Shown here: one piece after another, positions 53,227 through 61,959 of the stretch
Position numbering within the stretch: position 1 is the stretch's first letter
How the letters are laid out: every line of letters starts with the position of its first letter
NCBI GenBank assembly: GCA_965216025.1
Contig: CBDCEX010000013.1
Coordinates: forward strand, 323,038-387,037
DNA from: JADFQT01 sp965216025
Lineage (GTDB): Bacteria > Chloroflexota > Dehalococcoidia > Lucifugimonadales > UBA3495
DNA: 64,000 nucleotides
Direction of reading: 5' to 3'
Position numbers and translations under genes: made by a program
Notes under the pieces: generated by a model
Told to the model about the DNA's origin: nothing
The model's database searches: none
Seen by the model: the letters and a program-made list of their open reading frames with translations, nothing else

Positions 53227-54657
53227 GTAACTGTTCAGACTTGATGAGGTGAATTGGCTCAAAGCCGTTGGAAAAACGCTGGCATGGCCGGGGGAGTTGT
53301 GGCATACCAGGGAGGTGGACACTGAACTAGACCTGAACGCGGCGAGTCGCGAAACTCTGCTGGAGATAATTGCCGGCCAGCGGGCAGTCATTGCCGATTT
53401 GCAAAGGCGGATTGGGGTTCTGGAATCCCGTCCCAACCGGCGCGGGTCGTCAGGGATGCCGGGTAATCAGCCGCACTCCAGCCGGCAAGCGCCGGAGAAA
53501 AAGGAGCCCAGAAAGCCGCGCCGCCATGGCTTCGCCCGCCAGCGCATGACTCCTACCCGGCGGGTGGAGCATGCCGTAGCGGTCTGTCCCGACTGCGGGA
53601 CTCACCTGAACGGCGGATGGGTACAGCGAACTCGGGAAGTCATTGAGCTACCGGTGGCTCCGGTAGAAGTGACCGAGCACGCCCTGGTAGCCCGCATCTG
53701 TCCGGTATGCCAGCGGCGCCGGCTGCCCAAAGAGGCCCTGCAGGGGGTGGTTCTGGGCCAGCAGCGCCTGGGGGTCAATCTGGTAAGCCTGATGGTGACC
53801 CTGCGGGAGGAGGGACGGTTGCCCATAAGAATCATCCAATGGTACCTGGAGACCGTCCATCAGTTGCACCTGAGTGTTGGTGCCATCGTCCAGGCCGTCC
53901 ATGGAGTAGCCCGTCAGGCTGAGACGGCGGTGCGAGAGGTGCTCGAGCAAGTCCGCGCCAGTCCCGTGGTGCAGGGCGACGAAACCGGCTGGCGCCAGGA
54001 CGGGAGCAACGGCTATGTTTGGACCTTCAGCACTCCCAGCGAACGATACTTCCTGCGTCGGGGTCGGGATAAGGGGGTGGTGGATGAGGTGCTGGATTCC
54101 TCCTTCAGCGGAGTGTTGGTCAGTGATTTCTACGCCGCCTATAACCACTACCCGGGCCTGAAGCAACGGTGCTGGGCTCATCTGCTGCGGGATATCCATG
54201 ACCTGAAAGGGTTGTACCCAGAAGACGCTGGGCTGGCTCAGTGGGCCGAGGCGGTTCACCAGGTCTACACGGAGGCCAAGGCCTCGGTCCTTCCCCGAGC
54301 CCAGCCAGGCCATCGCACCCAGCTAATGCTGGAGGAGAAACTAATGGTCTTGGCGCGGCCTTTCCTTAAAGATCCCCTGGCGGTTCAGGCCAAGCTCTGC
54401 CGGCGCATGGAACGGTTCATCAAGGAACTGTTTGTCTTCGTGTCGGACCCAGCCGTGCCCTCAGACAACAACGCCGCCGAGCGGAGCCTGCGGCATCTGG
54501 TAACCAGTCGCAAGATCAGCGGCGGCACCCGCTCAGGGCAGGGCACCGACAGCAAGATGACCTTGGCATCCCTCTTTGGCACCTGGCGGGCCAGAGGTCT
54601 CAATCCCCTCCTGGAATGCCGCCGGTTGCTCGCTTCCCCTCAAATCTGAACACTTAC
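53227..54657 (+). mobile_element. IS66-family element, copy 3
   Basis: 1,431 bp, ends GTAACTGTTCAGACTTGA and TCAAATCTGAACACTTAC, flanked by a perfect 8-bp duplication GAAAAACC at 53219-53226 and 54658-54665. Opposite orientation to copies 1 and 2. It lies 84 bases upstream of the cupredoxin lipoprotein start and probably cut off its promoter. Confidence 0.97.
53249..54649 (+). CDS. IS66-family transposase, copy 3
   Basis: 466 aa with GTG start. Sequence is as in copies 1 and 2, with all DDE residues and zinc-binding cysteines. It shares TPTRRVEH and the ending LASPQI with copy 1 but AKASVLPR with copy 2, so no simple order of descent is visible. Intact ends and duplication make this the best candidate for the most recent insertion. 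Confidence 0.95.
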   Translation: MNWLKAVGKTLAWPGELWHTREVDTELDLNAASRETLLEIIAGQRAVIADLQRRIGVLESRPNRRGSSGMPGNQPHSSRQAPEKKEPRKPRRHGFARQRMTPTRRVEHAVAVCPDCGTHLNGGWVQRTREVIELPVAPVEVTEHALVARICPVCQRRRLPKEALQGVVLGQQRLGVNLVSLMVTLREEGRLPIRIIQWYLETVHQLHLSVGAIVQAVHGVARQAETAVREVLEQVRASPVVQGDETGWRQDGSNGYVWTFSTPSERYFLRRGRDKGVVDEVLDSSFSGVLVSDFYAAYNHYPGLKQRCWAHLLRDIHDLKGLYPEDAGLAQWAEAVHQVYTEAKASVLPRAQPGHRTQLMLEEKLMVLARPFLKDPLAVQAKLCRRMERFIKELFVFVSDPAVPSDNNAAERSLRHLVTSRKISGGTRSGQGTDSKMTLASLFGTWRARGLNPLLECRRLLASPQI

Positions 54658-54665
54658 GAAAAACC

Positions 54666-55118
54666 TTCCGATACTGGTGGCTAACCTAATATTGGACCAT
54701 CATGCCTGTTAGTTCTTCTTTTGGATTTGTCTTACTCGACCTGCGCGATCATATTGGGCGCTAAAGGGTTAGCAGTTTCACTGATTCGTTGCAGCAGGAA
54801 GTGAGGCGGCTGGCCCCCTTCTATGCTGGCCCCCTTCTATAATGTAGCCCCAGACCATGCCGCACCCAAAGCCACTAACAAGAGCCGGGTCACCGCAGGT
54901 CCCGGTGGGACTATCGGTACCCAGGGCATCACCCCAATCCGGATTAGCAATTCGAGCCAACAACTTTGCATGCAGGTGATAATCTTTGGTGGTGTTTTTT
55001 GCTCGACTGCGAAGTTGAGACTGGACCAAGGGGCGTAAATGGTTGAAACTGCGGTAAGCACCTGGCCAATGCCAAGATCACAAACCTAACAACTATAAAT
55101 AGTAAAGGGGTAAGTTCG
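54666..55118. other. Intergenic region without a clear gene
   Basis: About 450 bases between IS66 copy 3 and the amidohydrolase gene. It has a short direct repeat TGGCCCCCTTCTAT (twice around 54810-54840). A minus-strand frame (54778-55029) ends with VSGFGCGMVWGYIIE, vaguely like the C-terminus of ketoacyl-synthase-III proteins, but nothing else supports it. TATAAATAG at 55095-55103 is an AT-rich stretch just before the amidohydrolase ribosome site. Confidence 0.4.
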
Positions 55119-55973
55119 ATGGCAACTGAGACTCGCACAATTGACTCACAAGTGCATTCCTATGAGCGGAATCGTCCTGAGCGACCTTGGACCGGATTCT
55201 TGCAGGGCCCGGATGAGGTGACCGGCGACGACATGGTGACAGCGATGGACGCGGTCGGCGTCGATGGGGCTTTGCTGGTTTCGCCATTCAGTATGTATCG
55301 CTACGATGCCAGCTATGTACTCGAGGTATACGCCACACATCCGGACCGGTTTGGCTTGATCAAGCCATTTGATCCGCAGTCGGAAGCAGTCGCTGACGAG
55401 GTCGCTGAGTGGGCCGGGACACCGGGTGTGGTCGGAGCCCGCATCATGCTCACAGCCCAGCCATACGAAGCGGACGACCCAGGTCTCAATCGCATACTCG
55501 CCGCCGGAGCCCAAGCCGGTATTCCAGTGAATGTTATGTGTTCGGGCAAGCTGCCTCTCTTACTCGAACTGGCCCGCCGCCATCCAGACACCCAGGTGGT
55601 GGTCGATCATGTGGGTCTGATCCAGCCCCCCGAGCCACCAGCGCCACCGGAACCGTTCGCCGATTTGGCCAACGTGGTTTCGCTGGCGGCATGCGACAAC
55701 GTGGCCATCAAGATTTCCGGAGCCTGTACTCTGTCCCATCAGCCATTCCCGTACCCGGACATCTGGGAGCCTCTGGGCCAGGTATTCGACGCTTTCGGCT
55801 TCGACCGATGCATGTGGGGTACCGACTGGACCCGGGCAGTGGCGTTGTTGACCTACGAGCAGGGCGTTGAGGCGTTCCGGGTCACGGACCAGCTTTCGGA
55901 TTCAGAGCGTTCCGCACTCATGGGCGGGACCCTGGCGAAGATTTACAATTGGTCACCTGACATGGGCGGGTAG
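55119..55973 (+). CDS. Amidohydrolase-2 family protein
   Basis: At 284 aa this is a metal-dependent TIM-barrel hydrolase or decarboxylase of the amidohydrolase_2 family. It shows TIDSQVHSYERNRPERPW (metal site, here QVH rather than the commoner DxH), HPDRFGLIKPFDP, VVGARIMLTAQPY, VVVDHVGLIQPPEP with His, and the C-terminal FDRCMWGTDWTRAV with the catalytic Asp. Relatives act on lactones or decarboxylate aromatic acids. AGGGG lies before the ATG. Probably the first gene of the catabolic cluster, though the next genes lie on the other strand. Confidence 0.87.
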   Translation: MATETRTIDSQVHSYERNRPERPWTGFLQGPDEVTGDDMVTAMDAVGVDGALLVSPFSMYRYDASYVLEVYATHPDRFGLIKPFDPQSEAVADEVAEWAGTPGVVGARIMLTAQPYEADDPGLNRILAAGAQAGIPVNVMCSGKLPLLLELARRHPDTQVVVDHVGLIQPPEPPAPPEPFADLANVVSLAACDNVAIKISGACTLSHQPFPYPDIWEPLGQVFDAFGFDRCMWGTDWTRAVALLTYEQGVEAFRVTDQLSDSERSALMGGTLAKIYNWSPDMGG

Positions 55974-56012
55974 TTGGGTAATCGATATCAGGAGCGGTGC
56001 CATTTCGAGGAA

Positions 56013-56109
56013 TACGACTAGCAATTTCCCCAAGCCAAAGTACCGGGGCAGGGATTGTCTTTTACGACTAGCAATTTCCCCAAGCCAAAGTACCGGGGCA
56101 GGGATTGTC
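56013..56109. repeat. Tandem duplication with 50-bp period
   Basis: The 47-base segment starting TACGACTAGCAATTTCCCC and ending GGCAGGGATTGTC occurs at 56013-56059 and again at 56063-56109. It lies between convergent genes. Apparently a recent local duplication. Confidence 0.85.
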
Positions 56110-56146
56110 CCTGCTGCCTTGTCCCGGGGCACACCACCTGACCGTC

Positions 56147-56905
56147 TCAGCTGGCGGCTGTCGCTGGCTGATGCGCCATTAGGAAGTCGCGTACCTGGTT
56201 TATTGTCGTGGCGAGCAGGTCCTGTTGCTCCTTCCAGGGATATACCGTCACCTCGGCTTTTGGCGCCAACGACACTAATTCCATGGCGGCCTCGTACGAG
56301 TGCGATGGTGTATTGTCAGGCATGATCAGCATCGGCGTCTGGCAGGAACGGGCGAAGTCGCGCGACACGCTGTACACGAAGTCCGGGTCGACGCGGTAAA
56401 GGTTGTGCAAGTACTTATCGACAGTCTCCATGGTCACGTCAGTCCGCCGGGCGCACAGCTCGGGTCCCCAGCTATCATGGCCAGAGTCGTACATGGAGTC
56501 AGGGAATTTCGAGTTGTGCCCAACCGGCTGGCAGAGCACGCCGGCCAAGACGCGCTCGGGTGCCCGTTCCATCAGCTTGAGTGCAAAGGGGCCACCGATG
56601 CAGTAGCCAATGAAGGAGAACTCCCGTATGCCGAGGTGGTCCATCAGTCCCAGTTGGTCGTCGGCGAAGGCTCCCCACGGGTCGTCGACCTGGATTGGCC
56701 CGCTTGACTCGCCGCCTTTTGCATTGCGCTGGTCCATGGTAATGCAGCGGAAGTCGTTCTTGAACTCCTCCATCGCGTTGAAAACTTGGTTAGGCCAGTT
56801 GCTGATCAGGGAGTTCAAGCCTCCGCCGGGGGTGGCCAGAAGCGGGAAACCGGACCCGGCCTCCTCATAGTGGATGCGGACATCGCCTTTGGTATAAAAC
56901 GGCAT
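56147..56905 (-). CDS. Alpha/beta hydrolase with Cys at the nucleophile position
   Basis: The 252-aa alpha/beta hydrolase begins MPFYTKGDVRIHYEEAGSGFPLL, has MDQRNAKGGESSG and the elbow FIGYCIGGPFALKLMER, where the usual Ser of GxSxG is Cys, as in dienelactone hydrolases. A likely acid lies in MPDNTPSH and the His in NTPSHSYEAA. The C-terminus is PWKEQQDLLATTINQVRDFL. It lies upstream of other catabolic genes read on the same strand. Substrate unknown. Confidence 0.85.
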   Translation of the reverse strand: MPFYTKGDVRIHYEEAGSGFPLLATPGGGLNSLISNWPNQVFNAMEEFKNDFRCITMDQRNAKGGESSGPIQVDDPWGAFADDQLGLMDHLGIREFSFIGYCIGGPFALKLMERAPERVLAGVLCQPVGHNSKFPDSMYDSGHDSWGPELCARRTDVTMETVDKYLHNLYRVDPDFVYSVSRDFARSCQTPMLIMPDNTPSHSYEAAMELVSLAPKAEVTVYPWKEQQDLLATTINQVRDFLMAHQPATAAS

Positions 56906-57082
56906 AGCAGTTACTCCTTATCTCGTTCTGCGTCCCTCGGACTATGGGTTGAATCTCCTCCCCACTTGCCAAAACGTTTGTCGTTTTCCCAGGTTCACGT
57001 GCTTGTTCAGGCCAATAGCAGCGCCCAAGATCGGGCGATTCTAGTCAAGCCGTGATGCTCGGTTGCCCCTCGAAGTGCGGGC

Positions 57083-57637
57083 TTAACGACTGCCCACCGC
57101 AGCCGCATTCAGCTCGCGGATGGCATCCAGCGTTTCCGGACTAGCTGTCTTGCCCATTTCCACGTTTTGGACCGTCTCCCAGGACCGGCGTACCTCTGCC
57201 ATAACCTCGTCGTCCGACTGGTCGATGTTAATTGGGATGCCAATCTGGGCCCATGACGTAAAGCCGGTCAGCCAGAACACTTCGGTTGGGTTGTTCTCCG
57301 GATCGCGGAAGTAGCAACCGATGGCGCTCGCATGCGTGACGATGCGGTCCAGCTTGTAACCGTGCGCATGGATGCGCCCCTTGAAGTCACGGAGGTCATC
57401 GAGGGAATCTACACGCATCGAGATTTGCTGGATCCAGTGCGGGTCCTCGAGCGAAGTCCGGCCGCTGATCAGCGCGATCTCGTGGTCTACGGCCTCCGGA
57501 TCGGCGCTGAAAAAGGCCCCGAGCGGACCGACCTTGGTCAGGGTCATGCCCATGAAGTTCGCATAAAAATCCTTCATGAGATCCAGGTCCTGAACGTAGA
57601 AGCCTATATGACCGAGGCCATTGACTTTTGCTGACAT
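57083..57637 (-). CDS. VOC-family protein (extradiol dioxygenase-like)
   Basis: The 184-aa protein has one vicinal-oxygen-chelate unit: GLGHIGFYVQDLDLMKDFYANFMGM with the first metal His, DHEIALISGR, QQISMRVDSLDDLRDFKGRI, and YFRDPENNPTEVFW with the metal Glu. It resembles catechol-2,3-dioxygenase-like VOC proteins. Residues 130-184 are a helical extension (ESWETVQNVEMGKTA-like, AIRELNAAAVG). Oxygenase or isomerase activity cannot be told. SD GAGGAGATAAAG lies before the ATG. Confidence 0.87.
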   Translation of the reverse strand: MSAKVNGLGHIGFYVQDLDLMKDFYANFMGMTLTKVGPLGAFFSADPEAVDHEIALISGRTSLEDPHWIQQISMRVDSLDDLRDFKGRIHAHGYKLDRIVTHASAIGCYFRDPENNPTEVFWLTGFTSWAQIGIPINIDQSDDEVMAEVRRSWETVQNVEMGKTASPETLDAIRELNAAAVGSR

Positions 57638-57869
57638 CTTTATCTCCTCTTCGATTTCTTTAGGGTGCTAGTGCAGACGATCACGCCCCGTTTTCCGGTT
57701 CGACGTCGGCGAGGCTCACGATAGTAAAAAGAAGTTTTGGTCTGTTTGGCCAAAATTATACCTAGACGCAGAAGATCCGTCCAGCGTACGGCTGATTACT
57801 TCAAGGTCTCCATCAGGCACCGGGGACAGGCATTCCACAGCGTTGCCCTTTCCTCCCTGCGGGCTGTCC

Positions 57870-59234
57870 TTAATCGCCGGACACTTGAGTGTTCAGCAGG
57901 TCCGTCAGCTCAGAGGTATGCTTGACGTTGCCGAAGTCGTGGATCACCTGTAGGCTCGCTTCAACTTGTTGATCGCTCACCTGGGCCTGCGGCACCAGAG
58001 TGCGATACTTGGCGTCGACGTCGGCCCAGTCGATCCCGAGGGCGCCGGCGCCCTTCGGCGCGAAGACGGTGCTCGAGAAGGTGCGGCCGTCCTTGGTGCG
58101 AATAGTCACGGTGGCGCCCTGCTTGTACTGCTCGACCTGGTCGGTTGGCGGTGTACCGACCTGGACCTTATCTATGAGCTGATGGATAACGGGATCCGTG
58201 ATCTTGGCCTCGGTCGCATGCAACCAGGAGAATTCGTGGTCGGCTACGCCGGCGGCCAGGAAATAGGCAGGACTGTGCGCCATGTCGATCAGGTCTGTGA
58301 GATGGATGGGACCGGTAAGCGCCGTGACACCCGGTCGCGACAGGGTAATGGTCTCGACGTCATCCGGCGCGATCTGGCCTGCTCTGGCCGCGTTGGCGGC
58401 GGCCTCGGCCAGCGAATGGGAAGGATGCCCGCCCGGTACCAGCTTGATGGCCATGTCCGTGATGATATCCCAGGTGTCTCCAAGACCACGGGTCACGCTC
58501 GAGCCGTCGGCGTCGCCGTATACCGCAAAAAATCCCCGTTGCGTTTCAAGGATGCGTTCTTCAGCCAAATATCCCCGCTGGGCAGCGAGGGCGGCTTGTA
58601 CGCCTAGCATTGCTGCCAGCCCGGCATGATACTCGCGGGCCACGCTGGTGTCCGCCGCGGCCCTGAGCCCGCCGATGGAGGTTGCGGACAGGGCGATGGC
58701 CTGGGCCATGCGAGCCTCGTCAAGCTGCAGCAGCCGCCCAGTGGCAACCGTGCCGCCAAAAATAGCGACGAGACACCCGTGAAAGCCCCGAGCTTGGAAT
58801 TCGGGAGTAATCGCTTCTCCAATGCGGCCCGACGCCTCGTAGCCGAGGACAATTGCAGCCAAAACGTCCTGCCCAGTGGCGCCGGTTCGCTCCGCAATGG
58901 CCAGCGAGGTGGAGACAAGCGTGGTTCCGGCATGGACAATATTCCGCAGGTCGCTGTCGTCAGAGGCCGCGGCATCGCTCATCACGGCATTGACCTGAGC
59001 GGCATCAGCTACCGGTAACTTGGTGCCCGAGTCAAACCAAATCGACGCCTCCGGGGTGCCACCGCGCTCCTTGGCCAGGTCACGGATGATCGAGGAGGAA
59101 GCAATCCCGGATCCACAGGCGGCGCTGGCAACCGTGCTAGAGATAAGCATCGCCGCGTGCTCTAGGGCCTGCGGAGGGATATGGGTGTAAGAGACCTGCG
59201 TGAGAAAGGACGCCAAATCACGAGCAACGGACAT
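57870..59234 (-). CDS. MmgE/PrpD family protein
   Basis: The open frame extends upstream, but ATG at 59234 with AAAGGAGTG just before it gives 454 aa, the family length. Motifs: SVARDLASFLTQVSY, AQVNAVMSDAAASDDSDLRNIVHAGTTLV (as NAVMSDAAASDDSD and VHAGTT), VLGYEASGRIGEAI, ARGFHGCLVAIFGG, and KLVPGGHPSHSLAEA. Proteins of this fold include 2-methylcitrate dehydratase and immune-responsive cis-aconitate decarboxylase. Many relatives in degradative clusters have unknown dehydratase roles. The cluster has no methylcitrate genes, so PrpD itself is unlikely. Confidence 0.9.
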   Translation of the reverse strand: MSVARDLASFLTQVSYTHIPPQALEHAAMLISSTVASAACGSGIASSSIIRDLAKERGGTPEASIWFDSGTKLPVADAAQVNAVMSDAAASDDSDLRNIVHAGTTLVSTSLAIAERTGATGQDVLAAIVLGYEASGRIGEAITPEFQARGFHGCLVAIFGGTVATGRLLQLDEARMAQAIALSATSIGGLRAAADTSVAREYHAGLAAMLGVQAALAAQRGYLAEERILETQRGFFAVYGDADGSSVTRGLGDTWDIITDMAIKLVPGGHPSHSLAEAAANAARAGQIAPDDVETITLSRPGVTALTGPIHLTDLIDMAHSPAYFLAAGVADHEFSWLHATEAKITDPVIHQLIDKVQVGTPPTDQVEQYKQGATVTIRTKDGRTFSSTVFAPKGAGALGIDWADVDAKYRTLVPQAQVSDQQVEASLQVIHDFGNVKHTSELTDLLNTQVSGD

Positions 59235-59352
59235 GACCCACTCCTTTTTCCACCATCGCCAAGCTGAGCCAGGTTCTGGTACAGCTGCATCACAGGCCGA
59301 CTTGGTTATTAAGCGATAAGAGAATCTCCTCGCTGTTCCAGGGGAGCGAGCC

Positions 59353-60450
59353 TCAGGCGACTGGCAACTCCCGGCCCGTATCCGACGCCTGCTGGATCGT
59401 ATCAACAAAGCGATGGAGGTCAACCGCGATGTCGAACGTCGGTAGGCGGCTCTGCCCGGTCCGGATCCCCTCGGCGAACAGGGCATACATTTGCCCAACG
59501 TTGAACGGATCGCCGCGGGGGAAGTCGGCCGGGACGTAAACGAAACGCTCGGGTATGGCCAGATCCTTCAACTCGTGGCTTCCCCGTGCACCCTGCACCT
59601 TTAGCATCTCACCGCGCTGAGACGAGACGCTTCCGGTGGTGACCAGCGTGCCTTCCCGCCCGTAGATCTCCATTCGAAAGCCGCTGCCGGCCCAGGGGAC
59701 AGCTGCGACATGGACCGACGCCGACGCGCCGCTCTCTAGCTGTCCGGTGACTCGCACGTTGTCCGGGGAGGTGACCTCCACCAGCTGCTTGGTATCGGTC
59801 TCGTACCATTGCTTTACCTGGGTCGTGACCATGCAAGCCACCCGTGTGAAGTTACCCACCACGAAGCGCAAGGCGTCAATAACATGCCCGTTGGCAATGG
59901 TCAGGGTGTTCGCGCCGAGGCTGGCATCACGTTGCCAAGTGCGGCTGGAAGGGCGTTCCGATGTGCCGTCACGCATCGTGGTGACATGACAGGAAAGCAC
60001 CTCGCCCACATAGCCAGCTTCGATTTGTTCCTTGATATACAGCAGTGCGGGACTGACCCGCGATTGCAGGCCGACCGCGGTCTGCACACCTTTGGCCCGG
60101 GCCAGATTTGCCAGCTCTTCGGCTTCGGCGGTATTCCTGCCCAGGGGCCACTCGGTGTAGACGTGCTTGCCGGCTTCGATGGCGGCCTTCGTTGGCTCAT
60201 AGTGCGACGGCACCCGCACGACCACGGCCACCGCGTCGATCTCTGGCGACGCCACCATAGCCCGGAAATCGTGGAAGGCCAGCTTCGCTCCAAACGCTTG
60301 GCGCGCCTCTTCCGCGCTCTCAGGCCTGGTGGTGCAAACCGCGGTAAGCTCGACATCCGGACTGGCCAGTAGCGCCGGGAAGTGCGATTGGGATGACCAG
60401 GTCGAGCTAACGTTAGCTCCCACAAACCCCAAGCGAATCTTATCTGCCAT
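59353..60450 (-). CDS. Gfo/Idh/MocA family oxidoreductase
   Basis: The 365-aa NAD(P)-dependent dehydrogenase begins IRLGFVGANVSSTWSSQSHF (Rossmann loop longer than the usual GxGxxG), then VELTAVCTTRPESAEEARQAFG. The conserved EKP motif reads EWPLG (HVYTEWPLGRN). The second domain has SRVSPALLYIKEQIEAGYVGEVL and MEIYGREGTLV. Such variants, related to Gal80, may lack sugar-dehydrogenase activity because the EKP lysine is missing. It follows the MmgE/PrpD gene in the same orientation and is probably co-transcribed with it. Confidence 0.88.
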   Translation of the reverse strand: MADKIRLGFVGANVSSTWSSQSHFPALLASPDVELTAVCTTRPESAEEARQAFGAKLAFHDFRAMVASPEIDAVAVVVRVPSHYEPTKAAIEAGKHVYTEWPLGRNTAEAEELANLARAKGVQTAVGLQSRVSPALLYIKEQIEAGYVGEVLSCHVTTMRDGTSERPSSRTWQRDASLGANTLTIANGHVIDALRFVVGNFTRVACMVTTQVKQWYETDTKQLVEVTSPDNVRVTGQLESGASASVHVAAVPWAGSGFRMEIYGREGTLVTTGSVSSQRGEMLKVQGARGSHELKDLAIPERFVYVPADFPRGDPFNVGQMYALFAEGIRTGQSRLPTFDIAVDLHRFVDTIQQASDTGRELPVA

Positions 60451-60778
60451 GACGCATGCTCCTCAAAGTGGTGGCATCTTTTAGGTGCTGGAAACAGTCG
60501 TAGCTGGCCTTGGCCGTTATGCCAAAGGCGGGATTTCCCAGCATCAGTATTCTTATAACCTCGGTAGCCAGGAAAGGACTATCGTTGATCAACTCAGTGG
60601 GGAGGGTCTGTTGGCTGGGTGCTTAAGGGTAACGGGCTGGACCATTCTTCTTTGGGTCAGAAACCCTATGCTTGTTTCCGATCTGCTGGATCAACATTGT
60701 TATCGCACCCGAGCGCACCAAGCGACGGTTGCCAGAGGAACGAGATATTCGGCAGGTGTCAACCCTAAGCTGACACCC
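60451..60778. other. Intergenic region, nothing recognised
   Basis: About 330 bases between two minus-strand genes. A short inverted repeat GTGTCA/TGACAC at about 60757-60776 lies 3' of the SDR gene and may act as its transcript end, without a T-run. No coding or RNA feature seen. Confidence 0.4.
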
Positions 60779-61621
60779 TTAAAAGCTCGGCTTGGTTGGA
60801 TAAGGAGTTAACTGGAGCTCGTGGGTCCAACAGGATTTGTCTTGCGTGTGCAGATAATAGAAGGCCTCGGCGATCTTAACCGGATTTATTATCAATTCGG
60901 GGTGCTCCTGGGCTCTGGGCCTGGCTCGGGTGCCGGGAGAGTCAATGGTGCCGTCTATAACAACGTTGGCTACGTGCACGCCATACTCGGAATATTCCTC
61001 TGTCAGGACCTGCGCCAGCGTGCGCATCATCACTCTCGGATAGTACAGCGACTGCCCGGTGTATCGCTTTTTTCCGCGTAAGGACGAGGAGTTATTGGAG
61101 ATGAGGAAAGAGCCCTGGCCGCGCTCTCGCATGGCGGGCAATACCTCCTTTGCGACCAAAAACGGGCCACGGCTGGCGATGTGTTGCGCGGTTTCGAACA
61201 GTTCGACCGGGATGTGTTCAAGCAATTCTTTCTCTGGCGGAAGGTCACGCCCCTCCAGGTAGCCCGCGTTGTAGACTAAGACTTCCGGGTCACCGGCTTG
61301 CTCTCGAATCTGGGCGAAGGCCTCGGATATGGAGTCGTGGGACACCAAGTCCAGCTCGACAATCATGGTTTCTCCGCCTTGCTCACCGATTGCCGCCTCC
61401 AATGCAGCCGCGTTGGCGGCATTACGGGTCGTCAGCACGACGAAAAAGCCTTCGTTGGCAAACTTTTGGGCTATGGCTCCCCCGACGCCCCAGCGCACGC
61501 CGACGGGTAGGTCGCCGTCGTCGAGCACCTTACCGTGCGCCAGCATGGTATTGCGGCCATCTGACTGCCACTTGGATGTCGCCCCCACTACGACGGCGAC
61601 CGGTTTACGGTTCAAGTTCAT
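60779..61621 (-). CDS. Atypical SDR-family oxidoreductase with insertion in the cofactor loop
   Basis: The 280-aa SDR fold starts PVAVVVGATSKWQSDGRNT, and only about 30 residues later comes the rest of the glycine motif, WGVGGAIAQKFANEGFFVVL. The TGxxxGxG loop is thus split by an insertion (about 16-45). NAGYLEGRD and SNNSSSLRGKKRYTG are recognisable. The expected YxxxK is replaced by SLYYPRVMMRTLAQ, with no Lys in place. The C-terminal PTKPSF is intact. It may still bind a nucleotide but standard SDR catalysis is doubtful. Confidence 0.82.
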   Translation of the reverse strand: MNLNRKPVAVVVGATSKWQSDGRNTMLAHGKVLDDGDLPVGVRWGVGGAIAQKFANEGFFVVLTTRNAANAAALEAAIGEQGGETMIVELDLVSHDSISEAFAQIREQAGDPEVLVYNAGYLEGRDLPPEKELLEHIPVELFETAQHIASRGPFLVAKEVLPAMRERGQGSFLISNNSSSLRGKKRYTGQSLYYPRVMMRTLAQVLTEEYSEYGVHVANVVIDGTIDSPGTRARPRAQEHPELIINPVKIAEAFYYLHTQDKSCWTHELQLTPYPTKPSF

Positions 61622-61959
61622 ATCGGCTTCCCCTCGTCTTGATGTCGATTGCTCGCCATGGCCGAAAGTAAAAGTCGCTTGAATTGGCCATGCCGTCCAC
61701 GCCCTGGGCCGGGATTTCCCAGATCAAGCTGATTCCGCGGAACATACGACTCTCGGGTGTGGCTCGAACTATAATCACCAATCCCGATGAGGTCAATCAC
61801 CACCTTCGTCACACCGGCGCATGCCGGTGTTGGCACCCCTGCTCTCTCCGGTGTCGGTGTAGATTCCAAGTCGGCTTTGGTTTAGTATTCCCTCATCGTC
61901 AGGGGCCAGAGAGTTCAGCGCAGACTGGATCGTCTGCTGACCCCCACGAAGACCGGAGT
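61622..61959. other. Intergenic region before IS1380 copy B
   Basis: Holds a small hairpin CACCGGCGCATGCCGGTG at 61815-61832. GGCTTTGGTTTAG at 61873-61885 equals the outer end of IS630 element A without the rest of that element, perhaps a solo end. No gene recognised. Confidence 0.4.

Noticed and set aside
54778..55029. Minus-strand frame ending like a ketoacyl-synthase III C-terminus (VSGFGCGMVWGYI)
   Set aside because: Only about 15 residues look similar, with no upstream domain and no ribosome site.
61873..61885. Full extra copy of IS630 element A
   Set aside because: Only 13 bases of the terminal repeat are present. The rest of the element is absent, so at most a solo end.
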